From the NCBI RefSeq assembly GCF_001190945.1, contig NZ_CP011112.1, forward strand, positions 3,472,001 through 3,536,000: a DNA stretch of 64,000 nucleotides, given 5' to 3'. The notes beneath the pieces are model-generated. The model worked only from the letters and a program-made list of their open reading frames with translations. It did no database searches and was not told the DNA's origin. The first letter of the stretch is position 1, and the number at the start of each line of letters is the position of its first letter. The stretch is from Luteipulveratus mongoliensis. GTDB taxonomy: Bacteria; Actinomycetota; Actinomycetes; Actinomycetales; Dermatophilaceae. Below are positions 1 to 8,358 of the stretch, piece by piece. The position numbers and the translations under genes are program-made.

Positions 1-665
1 CCGAGCTCGAGACCTCGGTCGCCGAGCACCAGGGGCTGAAGGCGGGTCGACTGCTGGTAGCGGGCACCACCACTCTGGGCACCTACCTGATGCCGCGTCT
101 GGTGGCCGACTTCTCACGCCGCGCGCCACGGGTGGAGTGCCAGATCCGGGTGGGCAACGAGGACACCGTCGAGAGCTGGCTGATCCGCGGCGAGGTCGCC
201 CTCGGACTGTGCATCGACACACCCAGTGCCGAGCAGCTCGTGGCCGAGCCACTCTTCGTCGAGCGGATGGTGCTGGTCGCGCCAGCCGAGTCCCCCTTGC
301 TCGGTCGCGAGCTCTCCCCCGCGGATCTTGCCGATCAACGGTTCCTCATGCGCGAGATGGGATCTGCCACGAGGCGGCAGCAAGAGGCTGCACTGCATCT
401 CTGGGGTCTCGACGCGGTCGACAAGTGGGACCTGTGGGGGCCGGACATCCTCAAGGAGGCGGTGTACGCCGGACTCGGCCTGGCACTGCTGTCCGAGCAT
501 GCGACCGCTCGCGAACGCGAGTCGGGTGTGCTGGGTGAGCTGGTCGTCGAGCCCTCCACACCCACCAGGACCGTGTCCTTGGTGCAGCGGGCGGATCGTA
601 TCCTCACGCCCCCGGAAGAAGCGTTCGTCGCGCAGCTGCGCGCAGTCGCGGCCTGGCCTACCTGA
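1..665 (+). CDS. LysR-family regulator, 5'-truncated by the window edge
   Basis: Effector-binding part of a LysR-type transcriptional regulator. The frame is already open at base 3 and reads through the ATG at 90, so that ATG is internal and the DNA-binding N-terminus lies outside the window. The visible residues align along their whole length with the complete LysR protein at 39855-40802, at roughly half identity: both have GTTT..GTYL after the linker, a GSATR motif, an LGL.LLSEHA segment and a WPT C-terminus. It converges on the aldehyde dehydrogenase of the phnA operon. LysR regulators adjoin phnA in Pseudomonas fluorescens 23F (PhnR), so control of this cluster is the likely role. It is a candidate reader of the CTAT-N7-ATAG sites described below. 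Confidence 0.9.
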   Translation, partial: ELETSVAEHQGLKAGRLLVAGTTTLGTYLMPRLVADFSRRAPRVECQIRVGNEDTVESWLIRGEVALGLCIDTPSAEQLVAEPLFVERMVLVAPAESPLLGRELSPADLADQRFLMREMGSATRRQQEAALHLWGLDAVDKWDLWGPDILKEAVYAGLGLALLSEHATARERESGVLGELVVEPSTPTRTVSLVQRADRILTPPEEAFVAQLRAVAAWPT

Positions 666-708
666 GACGCCGCGCCTCAGGTCGACCAGGCCGCAGTCGT
701 GCGGGCCC

Positions 709-2199
709 TCAGTACTTGATGCAGGCCGACCGAAGGTCGGTGTAGAACTGCCACACATCGTGCGAGCACTCCGGCGCACCGAGCTGGGATGCCTTCGCAC
801 CCATGTGCGGCAGATGCGAATACGCACCGACACCAGGGCGATTCACGTGCAGCATGCCCGCCTGGAAGTCCTGCAACGCCTGGAACATCAGCGCTGGGCT
901 CTGGGTGAAGATCGTGCCGGACATGCCGTACTTCACGGAGTTCGAGATGCGCATCGCGTCGTCGTAGCCATCACACGTGATGACGGACAGGACCGGTCCG
1001 AAGACCTCCTCCTGCGCCAGCGTGCTGTCCCATGCCACGTCGTCCAGCACGGTCGGCTCCACGAAATAGCCCGGAGTGTCGAGCTCGGCCGCGTGGCCAC
1101 CAACGACGACGGTCGCGCCTTCGGCCACCGCGTTCTCGATCGCATCGACGCACGCCCGTTGGCGCTCGTCGTTGACCACCGGACCGATGTCGGCCCAGCT
1201 CTGGTCACCGCGCCCGACCTTCATCGCCTGCACCTTCGGCACGAGTCGCGCGAGCAGCTCGTCGTGGACCGAGCGGTCGACGATGACCCGGCTCGTGGCG
1301 CTACAACGCTGACCGCTCTGCCCGAAGGCACCGTGGACGATCGCCTTGACCGCCTCATCGAGGTCGGCGTCGGCCAGCACGATGAGCGCGTTCTTGCCGC
1401 CCAGCTCCAGCTGCGTGCGCATCAACCGTCCGGCGCCGGCTCGGTTGATCGCCTGGCCCACGGGCAGCGAGCCGGTGAAGGAGATACCGGCCACGCGGGG
1501 GTCGTCCACCAGCGCCTCGCCCGCCTCGCGGTCGCCCTGGATGAGGTTCAGAACTCCGGACGGGACGCCGGCGTCGTGGAACGCCTGCACGATCAGCGCC
1601 GAGCTGAGCGGCGTGAGCGGTGACGGCTTGAGGACGGCCGTGCATCCCGCGATGAGAGCCGGCGCGACCTTCCACATCGGGATCGCCACCGGGAAGTTCC
1701 ACGGCGTGATCAGGCCGACCACACCGATGGGTCGACGGAAGGTCATGACGACGGTGCGCGGCTCTTCTGCCGGGGTCGTCTCGCCGTTGATGCGGCGTGC
1801 CTCACCGATCGTGAACTCCAGGATCGCGAGGGCGCGCTTCACCTCGCCGGCCGCTTCCGACAGCCGCTTGCCCTGCTCCCGGGTGATCGCGGCGGCGATC
1901 TCATCGAGGCGATCTTCGATGATCCGGCCCGCCCGGGTCAGCACGCTGGCCCGCTCGATCGGACCGATGGCATCCCACGCCTGCTGAGCTGCATGCGCCG
2001 CGTCCACCGCCGCCACCGTGTCCGACGTGTTGGACTCGGCGAAATCACCGATCAGATCGTCGGTGTCAGCAGGATTGACGTTGCGCCGAGTCTGCCCGCT
2101 GCTGCTCGGGATCCACGCTCCGCCAACGAAGTTCAGGACGTGGTCGGGGTCGACGGCGAAGGTCGCCGTGGCATCGGGTTTGGCGTCCAGCTGGGTCAC
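709..2199 (-). CDS. Aldehyde dehydrogenase, candidate phosphonoacetaldehyde dehydrogenase
   Basis: NAD(P)-dependent aldehyde dehydrogenase of 496 residues, usual length for the superfamily. Catalytic residues are visible: Asn168 in TPWNFP, Glu265 in LELGGKN and the nucleophile Cys299 in GQRCSATSR. The body resembles the 2-ketoglutarate-semialdehyde dehydrogenase (YcbD-like) branch more than a generic betaine-aldehyde type. I chose the GTG at 2199 because a GAGGAG lies about 8 bases upstream and the alcohol dehydrogenase gene ends just before it; the longer frame to 2541 would run antiparallel through that gene's end. It is last in the phnA - MFS - ADH - ALDH operon. In this context the probable substrate is phosphonoacetaldehyde, giving phosphonoacetate for PhnA (the PhnY reaction). 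That is inference from position; the fold is certain. A paralogue of about 70% identity is at 36705-38162. Confidence 0.9.
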   Translation of the reverse strand: MTQLDAKPDATATFAVDPDHVLNFVGGAWIPSSSGQTRRNVNPADTDDLIGDFAESNTSDTVAAVDAAHAAQQAWDAIGPIERASVLTRAGRIIEDRLDEIAAAITREQGKRLSEAAGEVKRALAILEFTIGEARRINGETTPAEEPRTVVMTFRRPIGVVGLITPWNFPVAIPMWKVAPALIAGCTAVLKPSPLTPLSSALIVQAFHDAGVPSGVLNLIQGDREAGEALVDDPRVAGISFTGSLPVGQAINRAGAGRLMRTQLELGGKNALIVLADADLDEAVKAIVHGAFGQSGQRCSATSRVIVDRSVHDELLARLVPKVQAMKVGRGDQSWADIGPVVNDERQRACVDAIENAVAEGATVVVGGHAAELDTPGYFVEPTVLDDVAWDSTLAQEEVFGPVLSVITCDGYDDAMRISNSVKYGMSGTIFTQSPALMFQALQDFQAGMLHVNRPGVGAYSHLPHMGAKASQLGAPECSHDVWQFYTDLRSACIKY

Positions 2200-2233
2200 G
2201 TGGGTGCTCCTCGAGCGATGTGTTCGGACGTGT

Positions 2234-3337
2234 TCAGTGTGTGTGGATGGCGACGCGGGGTGTCGCGCCGGTGTTGGCAAGCGCGACGGCCTCGACGATG
2301 TCGGCCAGCGGCTGCGGCTCGGACACGAGGCCGGCGAGCTGGCCCTGGTAGGACGTACGACCCAGGAAGTCGATGGCCTCCGCCAGGTCGTCGACGCGGT
2401 AGTTGTGGGAGCCGACGACGGTGGTGAGGTTCTTGACGAAGCCACTGGGCTCGAAGCCCACCTCGGGGGCCGGCGAGACCGACCCGACGAGAGCAACCCG
2501 TCCACCCAGGTCAACGACCTCGAGAGCGGACTGCACCGCACGGGAGCTGCCGGACAGCTCGAAGATCACGTCCGCGCCATGCTCCGCCGTCGTCTTGGCC
2601 AGGTCCTCCGGTGCGCAGGCAACGGTCGCGCCGAACTCGAGGGCCAGTGCACGACGAGCCGGATCGACGTCAGAGGCGATGACCTGCTCGACACCCCGGT
2701 CACGGGCGTACGCGACGGCGGTGAGGCCGAGCATCCCGCAGCCGAGTACGACGACCACGTCGTCGGCGGTGAGCTCGACCCGGCGAGCAGCGCACGTGAC
2801 GGTCGCGGTCGCGCAGTTCGCCGGGGCGGCGGCCGGGGCCGTCACGACCTCGGGCACCCGGACGAGTCCGGTCCCCGCGATCAGGTGCACGTGGCTTCCG
2901 AAGCCGCCGTTGAGCTGCCAGTGGTCATCCATCGCCTCGTGGCCGTACTTGCGGACGGTCAGGCACTTCTGCGGTACGCCGCGCAGGCACCTGCGGCAGC
3001 TGCCACACGCCGTACCGATGGTCCAGGTGATCCGGTCACCGACGGCGAGCGAGTCGCCGTCCGCGTCCTGGACCGCGCCACCGGTAGCGACGATGTGGCC
3101 CACGGCCTCATGGCCGAGAACGGTTGGCAGGGGCGTAGATCGGTCGCCGTTGATGGTGTGCAGGTCGCTGCCACAGATCGTGGCGAGCTCGGTGCGTACG
3201 AGGACCTCGCCCGCGGAGAGGTCGGGCAGGGCGACCTGGTCGACGGAGAAGCCCTCCGTCACACCGGACCACACGGCTGCCGTCGCGATCGCCCCTGCTG
3301 TCGGCGTTGAGGTCACGTCGCTCACTGTGCTCGTCAT
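2234..3337 (-). CDS. Zinc-binding alcohol dehydrogenase, phosphonate-associated (HpnZ/TIGR03366-like)
   Basis: Medium-chain zinc alcohol dehydrogenase of 367 residues. The catalytic zinc site is seen in TICGSDLHT and GHEAVG, and the structural zinc cysteines in CGSCRRCLRGVPQKC. The Rossmann segment is VVVLGCGMLGLTAVAYA. The TWTIG..CG..RRC, KYGHE and ANCATATV signatures are those I associate with the TIGR03366 clade, which recurs next to phosphonate catabolism genes but whose substrate is not established. A natural guess is an alcohol such as 2-hydroxyethylphosphonate, oxidised to phosphonoacetaldehyde for the downstream aldehyde dehydrogenase. It sits 34 bases before the ALDH start and about 25 bases after the MFS stop, so it is probably co-transcribed with both. 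Confidence 0.88.
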   Translation of the reverse strand: MTSTVSDVTSTPTAGAIATAAVWSGVTEGFSVDQVALPDLSAGEVLVRTELATICGSDLHTINGDRSTPLPTVLGHEAVGHIVATGGAVQDADGDSLAVGDRITWTIGTACGSCRRCLRGVPQKCLTVRKYGHEAMDDHWQLNGGFGSHVHLIAGTGLVRVPEVVTAPAAAPANCATATVTCAARRVELTADDVVVVLGCGMLGLTAVAYARDRGVEQVIASDVDPARRALALEFGATVACAPEDLAKTTAEHGADVIFELSGSSRAVQSALEVVDLGGRVALVGSVSPAPEVGFEPSGFVKNLTTVVGSHNYRVDDLAEAIDFLGRTSYQGQLAGLVSEPQPLADIVEAVALANTGATPRVAIHTH

Positions 3338-3361
3338 GTCAGGTTCCTGTCGACTGTCGGT

Positions 3362-4666
3362 TCAGCGGCGGATGGTCGAGGCCACCACTGCGCTGGCGGC
3401 ACAGGAGCAGGCGACGATCGGGAAGATGAGGCCGGCGTTGCCGTCGTGGCTCTGCATGACGTGACCGATGATCGGCTCGGCGGCGCCGGCGAACAGGTAG
3501 GCGAAGAAGTTCACGACACCCGTCGCGGTGCCCGCCATCACCTTGCCTGCGAGGTCAGGGCACAGCGCCCAGAAGGACGACTGGGGTCCGTAGACGAAGA
3601 AGCCGCACAGGAACAGCAGGACGATGCCGAGACCCACGCCGGGCTGCAGGACCCACATGAGCAGCGAGCTCACCGCACCCAGCAGCATGAAGAGCATGAT
3701 CGGGCGGTCACGGCGCGAGCCGAAGATCCGGTCTGACAGCTGACCGTTGACCAGAGCGCCCACCGCCATGCCGACGGGCAGGGCGACGCTGATCCACAGG
3801 GCGTTGTCGGTGTCCTTCCAGTCGTCGCCGAGGAAGTAGACCGGCACCCAGATGAGGAGGCCGTAGCGCGCGGCGTTCTGGAAGCCGATCGCGATGCCGG
3901 CAACCCAGATCTTCGGGATCCCGAGGACGGTCTTGTACCGCTCCGCCGAGCTCAGGTCGGTCGACTGCGTCGTGTCGTGCTCGACGTCATCGGCATCGTG
4001 GGTGAACGACCGCGGCGCAATGATGCCGGCGTCCCGAGGAGTGTCTCGGGCCACGAGGTAGAACACGATCCCGCCGAGGAGCATGAGCAGCACCGGCAGC
4101 CGGAACAGCCACTGCCAGTGCTCCTTGCCGAAGGTGTTGATGGTCAACGTCGAGGTGACGTAGACCAGCACTGATGAGGAGCCCGCCGCCAGGGTGTAGA
4201 AGCCGAAGCTCTTGCCCCGCTCCTGGTGGCTCCACCAGTTGGAGATGACGCGGCCACCCGCCGACCAGCCCATGGCCTGGACGAAACCGTTGGCTCCGAG
4301 CGCCAGTGCCATGCCGAGGAAGTTGTGCATGAAGCTGGCGGCGATGCAGAAGGTCGTCGACAAGATCGCGCCGAGCGACATCATGCGACGGCCGCCGAAC
4401 TTGTCGGCCAGGTTGCCGTTGACCATCTGTCCGAAGGCGTACGACCACAGGGCGATCGCGCTCAGCGCGCCCGTCGTCGTCTTGGTCCAGCCGAACTCGT
4501 CCTGGAGACCGGTGATGGCGAAGCCGTACGCCTGCCTGCCGGTGTAGAAGAAGAGGTAGCAGAACATCGCGCCGAGCAGCATGCGCCAGGCCAACGTGCG
4601 GAAGGTCTTCTCGGACACCGGCTGACCGTGGGGCTCGGTGGCAGTTCTTTCGACAGTGCTGGACAT
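3362..4666 (-). CDS. MFS permease of the organophosphate:phosphate antiporter type, likely phosphonate importer
   Basis: Major facilitator protein of 434 residues with about 12 hydrophobic segments. The first helix carries FFYTGRQAYGFA and the next SYAFGQM, as in GlpT/UhpT-like transporters. The cytoplasmic N-terminus is about 30 residues. I take the ATG at 4666; a TTG at 4681 would add five residues and neither has a strong Shine-Dalgarno sequence, which suggests coupling to phnA 36 bases upstream. In P. fluorescens 23F a GlpT-like protein (PhnB) is encoded beside phnA and LysR, so this is probably the phosphonoacetate or related phosphonate importer. Substrate is inferred from context only. 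Confidence 0.87.
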   Translation of the reverse strand: MSSTVERTATEPHGQPVSEKTFRTLAWRMLLGAMFCYLFFYTGRQAYGFAITGLQDEFGWTKTTTGALSAIALWSYAFGQMVNGNLADKFGGRRMMSLGAILSTTFCIAASFMHNFLGMALALGANGFVQAMGWSAGGRVISNWWSHQERGKSFGFYTLAAGSSSVLVYVTSTLTINTFGKEHWQWLFRLPVLLMLLGGIVFYLVARDTPRDAGIIAPRSFTHDADDVEHDTTQSTDLSSAERYKTVLGIPKIWVAGIAIGFQNAARYGLLIWVPVYFLGDDWKDTDNALWISVALPVGMAVGALVNGQLSDRIFGSRRDRPIMLFMLLGAVSSLLMWVLQPGVGLGIVLLFLCGFFVYGPQSSFWALCPDLAGKVMAGTATGVVNFFAYLFAGAAEPIIGHVMQSHDGNAGLIFPIVACSCAASAVVASTIRR

Positions 4667-4702
4667 CGTTGTCACAACCAATCGTGGGGTGGGCAGGGAG
4701 GG

Positions 4703-6058
4703 TTATGCGGTCGCGGCCGAGCTGAGCTCGTGCTCGCTGACGAGGGTGGTGCCCACCCAGAACGCGTCGTAGTTGTGCACATGTGCGGGCTCGCCGTACG
4801 GCTCGTCCAGCTGGTCCGGCCTGGGCAGGACGCGGTTGATGATGAAGGGGATCTGCAGCTCGCCGAGTGCGCCGTGGGAGCGCAGCGGGGCGTCCAGTCC
4901 GCTGAGGTCGTGCCAGGCGGCGTACCGTCCGACCGCCGTCCCGGCCTCGCCGAGGACGACGATGTCGCCGATCCGGTCGGGCGGGAGACAGAAACGCTTG
5001 GCTGCTTCTTCGCGTCCGTAGGCTTCTTGTACGCCCTCTAGGGCGCGCAAGGCCTCGATCGTGGCGTCCCGGTCGACCCCGTCGGGCAGGTACACGCTGG
5101 CGAAGGAGCCCAGTGCCCCGTGGTGCACGGTGTAGGGGTCGGTGATCGGGAGGATGACGCGCAGCCCGTCGGTGCCCGGCTGCACATCGCTGGTGCCCAG
5201 GATGGTGCGGACCTCATCCTCCACGAACAGCACGTTCGCCTTGCCCGACGCGTCGGACTTGGCACTCATGCCGTGATCAGCGGTCAGGATCACGATCGCG
5301 CCCAGTGCTTCGAGCGCGGCGGCGTAGTGGTCGATCATTGCGTAGAACGCGTTCGCGACCGGGGTGCCGGGGGCGTTCTTGTGCTGGATGTAGTCGGTCA
5401 GCGACAGGTACATCAGGTCCGCGCCACGATCCTTCAGGATCTGCACCCCGGCGGCCAGAGCGAACTCCGACAGGTCGGCGGAGTAGACCTGCGGCAAAGG
5501 TTTGCCCACCAGCTCCAGGACACCCTCGATGCCGTTGTCGGCGACGGTGGCCTGGTCGGCCTTCTCGGCCGAGAAGCAGATCCCGTGCCGGGTCGGCGCG
5601 ACGAACTCACCGGTGCCGGCCAGGCTGGGTCCGTCCTCGACCAGACCCGCACCCAGCAACCGGCGCAGCTTGTCCTTCGCGGTCACGACCACGACATCCA
5701 GACCCGCCTCGTTCGCGGCCGCGAACACCGTCGGTGCGCGCAGGAACTTCTTGTCGTTCATCAGCACCTCCTCGCCCGTGGTCGAGTCGAAGATGTAGTT
5801 GCCGCTGATGCCGTGCAGTGCCGGCGGGTGACCGGTGGCGATGGACACGTTGTTCGGGTTGGTCAGCGCGGGCATCGCGCAGTGCGCCTCCCACGAGCTG
5901 CCCTGACCGGCAAGGACATTCGCCAGCCACGGCATGCTTCCGGCCTTGATCGCCTCGAGGTGGTAGTCCGGCTCACTGCCATCGATACAGATCACCACCA
6001 CCGGAACCCCAGGGGTGGTGTAGTCCCGGCCATTGACGGTGAACTTCGTACGCTCCAC
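4703..6058 (-). CDS. phnA: Phosphonoacetate hydrolase (copy 1)
   Basis: C-P bond hydrolase of the alkaline phosphatase superfamily, 451 residues, splitting phosphonoacetate into acetate and phosphate in the cytoplasm. The two-metal site is complete: Asp26 (CIDGSEPD), nucleophile Thr66 (PALTNPNN), Asp222 and His226 (LTDYIQH), Asp261-His262 (TADHGMS) and the C-terminal His of RSHGALGE near 395. The GTG at 6058 is chosen because AGGAG lies six bases upstream and the other copy has the same start and leader; the open frame to 6121 is not needed. It heads the operon phnA - MFS - ADH - ALDH. It differs from the copy at 40964 at about 25 of 445 residues, and 400 consecutive bases are identical. A LysR-type palindrome lies 81 bases upstream. 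Confidence 0.95.
   Translation of the reverse strand: MERTKFTVNGRDYTTPGVPVVVICIDGSEPDYHLEAIKAGSMPWLANVLAGQGSSWEAHCAMPALTNPNNVSIATGHPPALHGISGNYIFDSTTGEEVLMNDKKFLRAPTVFAAANEAGLDVVVVTAKDKLRRLLGAGLVEDGPSLAGTGEFVAPTRHGICFSAEKADQATVADNGIEGVLELVGKPLPQVYSADLSEFALAAGVQILKDRGADLMYLSLTDYIQHKNAPGTPVANAFYAMIDHYAAALEALGAIVILTADHGMSAKSDASGKANVLFVEDEVRTILGTSDVQPGTDGLRVILPITDPYTVHHGALGSFASVYLPDGVDRDATIEALRALEGVQEAYGREEAAKRFCLPPDRIGDIVVLGEAGTAVGRYAAWHDLSGLDAPLRSHGALGELQIPFIINRVLPRPDQLDEPYGEPAHVHNYDAFWVGTTLVSEHELSSAATA
5373..5772 (-). repeat. 400-bp perfect inverted repeat within phnA copy 1
   Basis: By direct comparison this segment is the exact reverse complement of 41250-41649 in the second phnA. A second identical block is 5939-6086 versus 40936-41083 (148 bp), which covers the start region and leader. 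Sequence between and beyond these blocks carries scattered synonymous and non-synonymous differences. The pattern fits gene conversion or partial homogenisation between inverted copies 35 kb apart. Confidence 0.92.
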
Positions 6059-6139
6059 GTGCGACTCCTGTACATCCTGGTAACGACCTGATGTCGCAAC
6101 CATCTCGGCCGGCCGCCTCACCAGGAACCCAGCGGCCGC

Positions 6140-6154
6140 CTATGGCGGCGATAG
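6140..6154. promoter_or_regulatory. LysR-type operator candidate upstream of phnA copy 1
   Basis: Fifteen-base palindrome CTATGGCGGCGATAG, of the form CTAT-N7-ATAG, matching the T-N11-A rule of LysR boxes. It ends 81 bases before the phnA start. The same form sits at exactly the same distance before the second phnA (40868-40882), although the seven central bases differ, so the half-sites are conserved beyond simple duplication. Confidence 0.7.
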
Positions 6155-6244
6155 CCCCACCGAAGGGAGCGCACGCGAAAGTCCCGCCGAAGGGGACGCA
6201 TCCGGAAAGGCCCCGTGGACGACCTTCGCGCTCTAGACTGCGCG

Positions 6245-6276
6245 CTATGCCCCAAAACTGATCACAAATGATCAGT
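6245..6276 (+). promoter_or_regulatory. Operator region upstream of secreted GH20
   Basis: Contains a perfect inverted repeat, ACTGATCA-CAAA-TGATCAGT (6257-6276), 33 bases before the GH20 start, which is a good place for a repressor site. It overlaps the right side of a degenerate LysR-like half-site, CTATGCCCC (6245 onward, CTAT-N7-AACT). Which regulator binds cannot be told from the sequence. Confidence 0.55.
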
Positions 6277-6309
6277 TAGTCGGCACAGCCTCGACAGACG
6301 GAGTCGCCC

Positions 6310-8358
6310 ATGAGCACCTGTAGATGGTCTTCCTACGCACTCACGTTCGGCCTGGTCCTCGGCCTCGGCACTCCGGTCGCGTCGGCCGCGATCGCTGACG
6401 ACCCGGGCGCCGAGGCGCAGACCGCTGACTCGCCCCTTGCGCTGGTCCCCAAGCCGTCCAGCGTTGAGGTCAAACAGAATTCGCGCGGCTACACCCTCTC
6501 CCCCGGCAGCCGCATCGTCACGTCGAACGCCTACCGGCCGGTCGCCGAACTGCTCGCGCAGACCCTGCGCCGGTCCACCGGCTACCGCGTTCCCGTCGTG
6601 ACGTCGGGCCGCGCCCGGGCCTCCGACATCGCGATCTCTCGGGGCGACGCCCCGTCGGAGGGCTACAGCCTGACCGCGTCGTCCTCCGGGGCGAAGATCA
6701 CGGCAGCCACGCCCGAGGGCGCGTTCAATGCGACTCAGACCCTGCGCCAGCTCTTGCCGGCGGCGGTCGAGTCACCCACCTCCGTGCGCACGCAGTGGAG
6801 TACGCCTGCCGTCACCATCTCCGATGCACCCCGGTTCGCCTACCGCGGAGTCATGATCGACGTGGCCCGCTCGTTCCAGACACCGGCCGAGCTGAAGAAC
6901 ACGATCAACACGCTGGCGGCGTACAAGATCAATCGGGTCCACCTGCACGTGGCCGACGACCAGGGGTGGCGGATCCAGATCACCAACTCCGGCAAGGCCG
7001 CCGGCGACACCATCGACTACTCGCGACTGACCTCGGTCTCGGGCAAGACGGCCATGACCGAGGGCGGCTACCAGAACGAGGCCGGCCACACCGGCTTCTA
7101 CACCCAGGACGACTACCGCTCGATCGTCCGCTACGCCCAGTCGCGGTTCATCCAGATCATCCCGGAGATCGACCTGCCCGGTCACACCAACGCCGCGCTG
7201 CACGCCATCCCGGAGCTCAACACGGCTGGTTCGTCGCACACCAGCACTGCGCAGGAGCCGACCGCACCGGCGAATGGCACTGGCAACGTGGGCTATTCAT
7301 ACCTCGACCCAGACAGCGCGGCGTCGATGACGTTCATCCGCCACGTGCTGACGCAGCTGGCGGCCATCACGCCGGGCAACCTGCTGCACGTGGGCGGCGA
7401 TGAGTCCCACGACTTCGTCGCCCGCTATGGCAAGGACCGGTTCAACACGTTCGTCGGGAGCGTCCTCGGCGTCGTGCACAGCCTCGGCAAGTCGGCCGAC
7501 GGCTGGAATGAGATCTCCCGTACGCCTGAGATCACGTCCGGAGACCAGGTGCAGTACTGGGCCGGCGACACCAGCACGCTGCCCGACGCCACCGCCGCCG
7601 GAGCCAAGGTCATCATGTCGCGCGGTTCCAGCTCCTACCTGGACATGAAGTACAACTCCAAGACGCCGATCGGCCTGACGTGGGCCTGCAGTGGCATCTG
7701 CGACTTCCCCCAGTACTACAACTGGGACCCGGCCAAGGTCGTCAACGGCATCGGCGACGCTGAGATCAGCGGCGTGGAAGCGCCGATGTGGAGCGAGACG
7801 GTGCGCGGACAGAGCCAGGCACAGTTCATGATCTTCCCGCGAGCCATCGCCTTCGCCGAGATGGGATGGACGGCCCAAAGTCAGCGTGACGTCGGCGACT
7901 TCACGTCGCGGCTGAGCGCTGTCGGCCCACGGCTGACTGCCGCGGGAGCCAACTTCTACGACAGCCCGTACGCCACCTGGCAGGCTCCCATCGCGTCCAC
8001 CGACGCGAGCGGCGTCGCACGGCGACAGACGACGTACGACCTGGGTCGGCTCTTCGCGCCCGGGACCGTCATCGCCGACAACGGTCAGCAGGTTGGCCCG
8101 GACACCAACGCGGGCGATGCCGACGGCGCCAGCGCCAGCGTCCTGACCTCGCTACGCACGACGATCAGCTGGGGTGACGGAACACCTTCAACCGCAGGCA
8201 CGTTCACGGCCGCTCAGGCTCGAGACGCGCTGCACTCGACCGGGACGATCTCGGTGACCGGCCAGCACACTTATCAGAAGCCTGGCCGGTACACCGGAAC
8301 GATCAGTGGATCGGACGGTCGTCAGGTGCCCTTCACGGTGACGGTCCGGCCCCGGTAA
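6310..8358 (+). CDS. Secreted beta-N-acetylhexosaminidase, GH20, with C-terminal PKD-like domain
   Basis: Family 20 glycoside hydrolase of 682 residues that removes terminal GlcNAc or GalNAc from glycans. The N-terminus is a signal peptide (hydrophobic 9-25, cleavage after VASA near 27). A GH20 N-terminal alpha/beta domain covers about 45-165 and the TIM barrel about 175-540. The catalytic pair is Asp364-Glu365 in HVGGDES, the substrate-assisted mechanism of this family. The tail (about 590-680) contains SWGDGTPS and ends in FTVTVRPR, as in PKD-type domains. GGAG precedes the ATG by about 8 bases. Its 3' end overlaps that of the convergent propeller gene by 37 bases. It probably trims substrate outside the cell before uptake by the nearby sugar importer. 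Confidence 0.93.
   Translation: MSTCRWSSYALTFGLVLGLGTPVASAAIADDPGAEAQTADSPLALVPKPSSVEVKQNSRGYTLSPGSRIVTSNAYRPVAELLAQTLRRSTGYRVPVVTSGRARASDIAISRGDAPSEGYSLTASSSGAKITAATPEGAFNATQTLRQLLPAAVESPTSVRTQWSTPAVTISDAPRFAYRGVMIDVARSFQTPAELKNTINTLAAYKINRVHLHVADDQGWRIQITNSGKAAGDTIDYSRLTSVSGKTAMTEGGYQNEAGHTGFYTQDDYRSIVRYAQSRFIQIIPEIDLPGHTNAALHAIPELNTAGSSHTSTAQEPTAPANGTGNVGYSYLDPDSAASMTFIRHVLTQLAAITPGNLLHVGGDESHDFVARYGKDRFNTFVGSVLGVVHSLGKSADGWNEISRTPEITSGDQVQYWAGDTSTLPDATAAGAKVIMSRGSSSYLDMKYNSKTPIGLTWACSGICDFPQYYNWDPAKVVNGIGDAEISGVEAPMWSETVRGQSQAQFMIFPRAIAFAEMGWTAQSQRDVGDFTSRLSAVGPRLTAAGANFYDSPYATWQAPIASTDASGVARRQTTYDLGRLFAPGTVIADNGQQVGPDTNAGDADGASASVLTSLRTTISWGDGTPSTAGTFTAAQARDALHSTGTISVTGQHTYQKPGRYTGTISGSDGRQVPFTVTVRPR

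Noticed and set aside
90-665. Short LysR gene starting at the ATG at 90
   Set aside because: The frame is open from base 3 and residues before the ATG align with the paralogue's effector domain, so this is a window-edge truncation and not a small protein.
2200-2541. N-terminal extension of the first aldehyde dehydrogenase
   Set aside because: The extra residues are Ser/Arg-rich and antiparallel-free overlap with the end of the alcohol dehydrogenase would be over 300 bases; a Shine-Dalgarno precedes the GTG at 2199.
8322-8358. The 37-base 3' overlap of GH20 and the propeller gene as evidence of a mis-called gene
   Set aside because: Both frames carry family-like sequence up to near their ends and both stop codons are clear, so a convergent overlap is the simplest reading.
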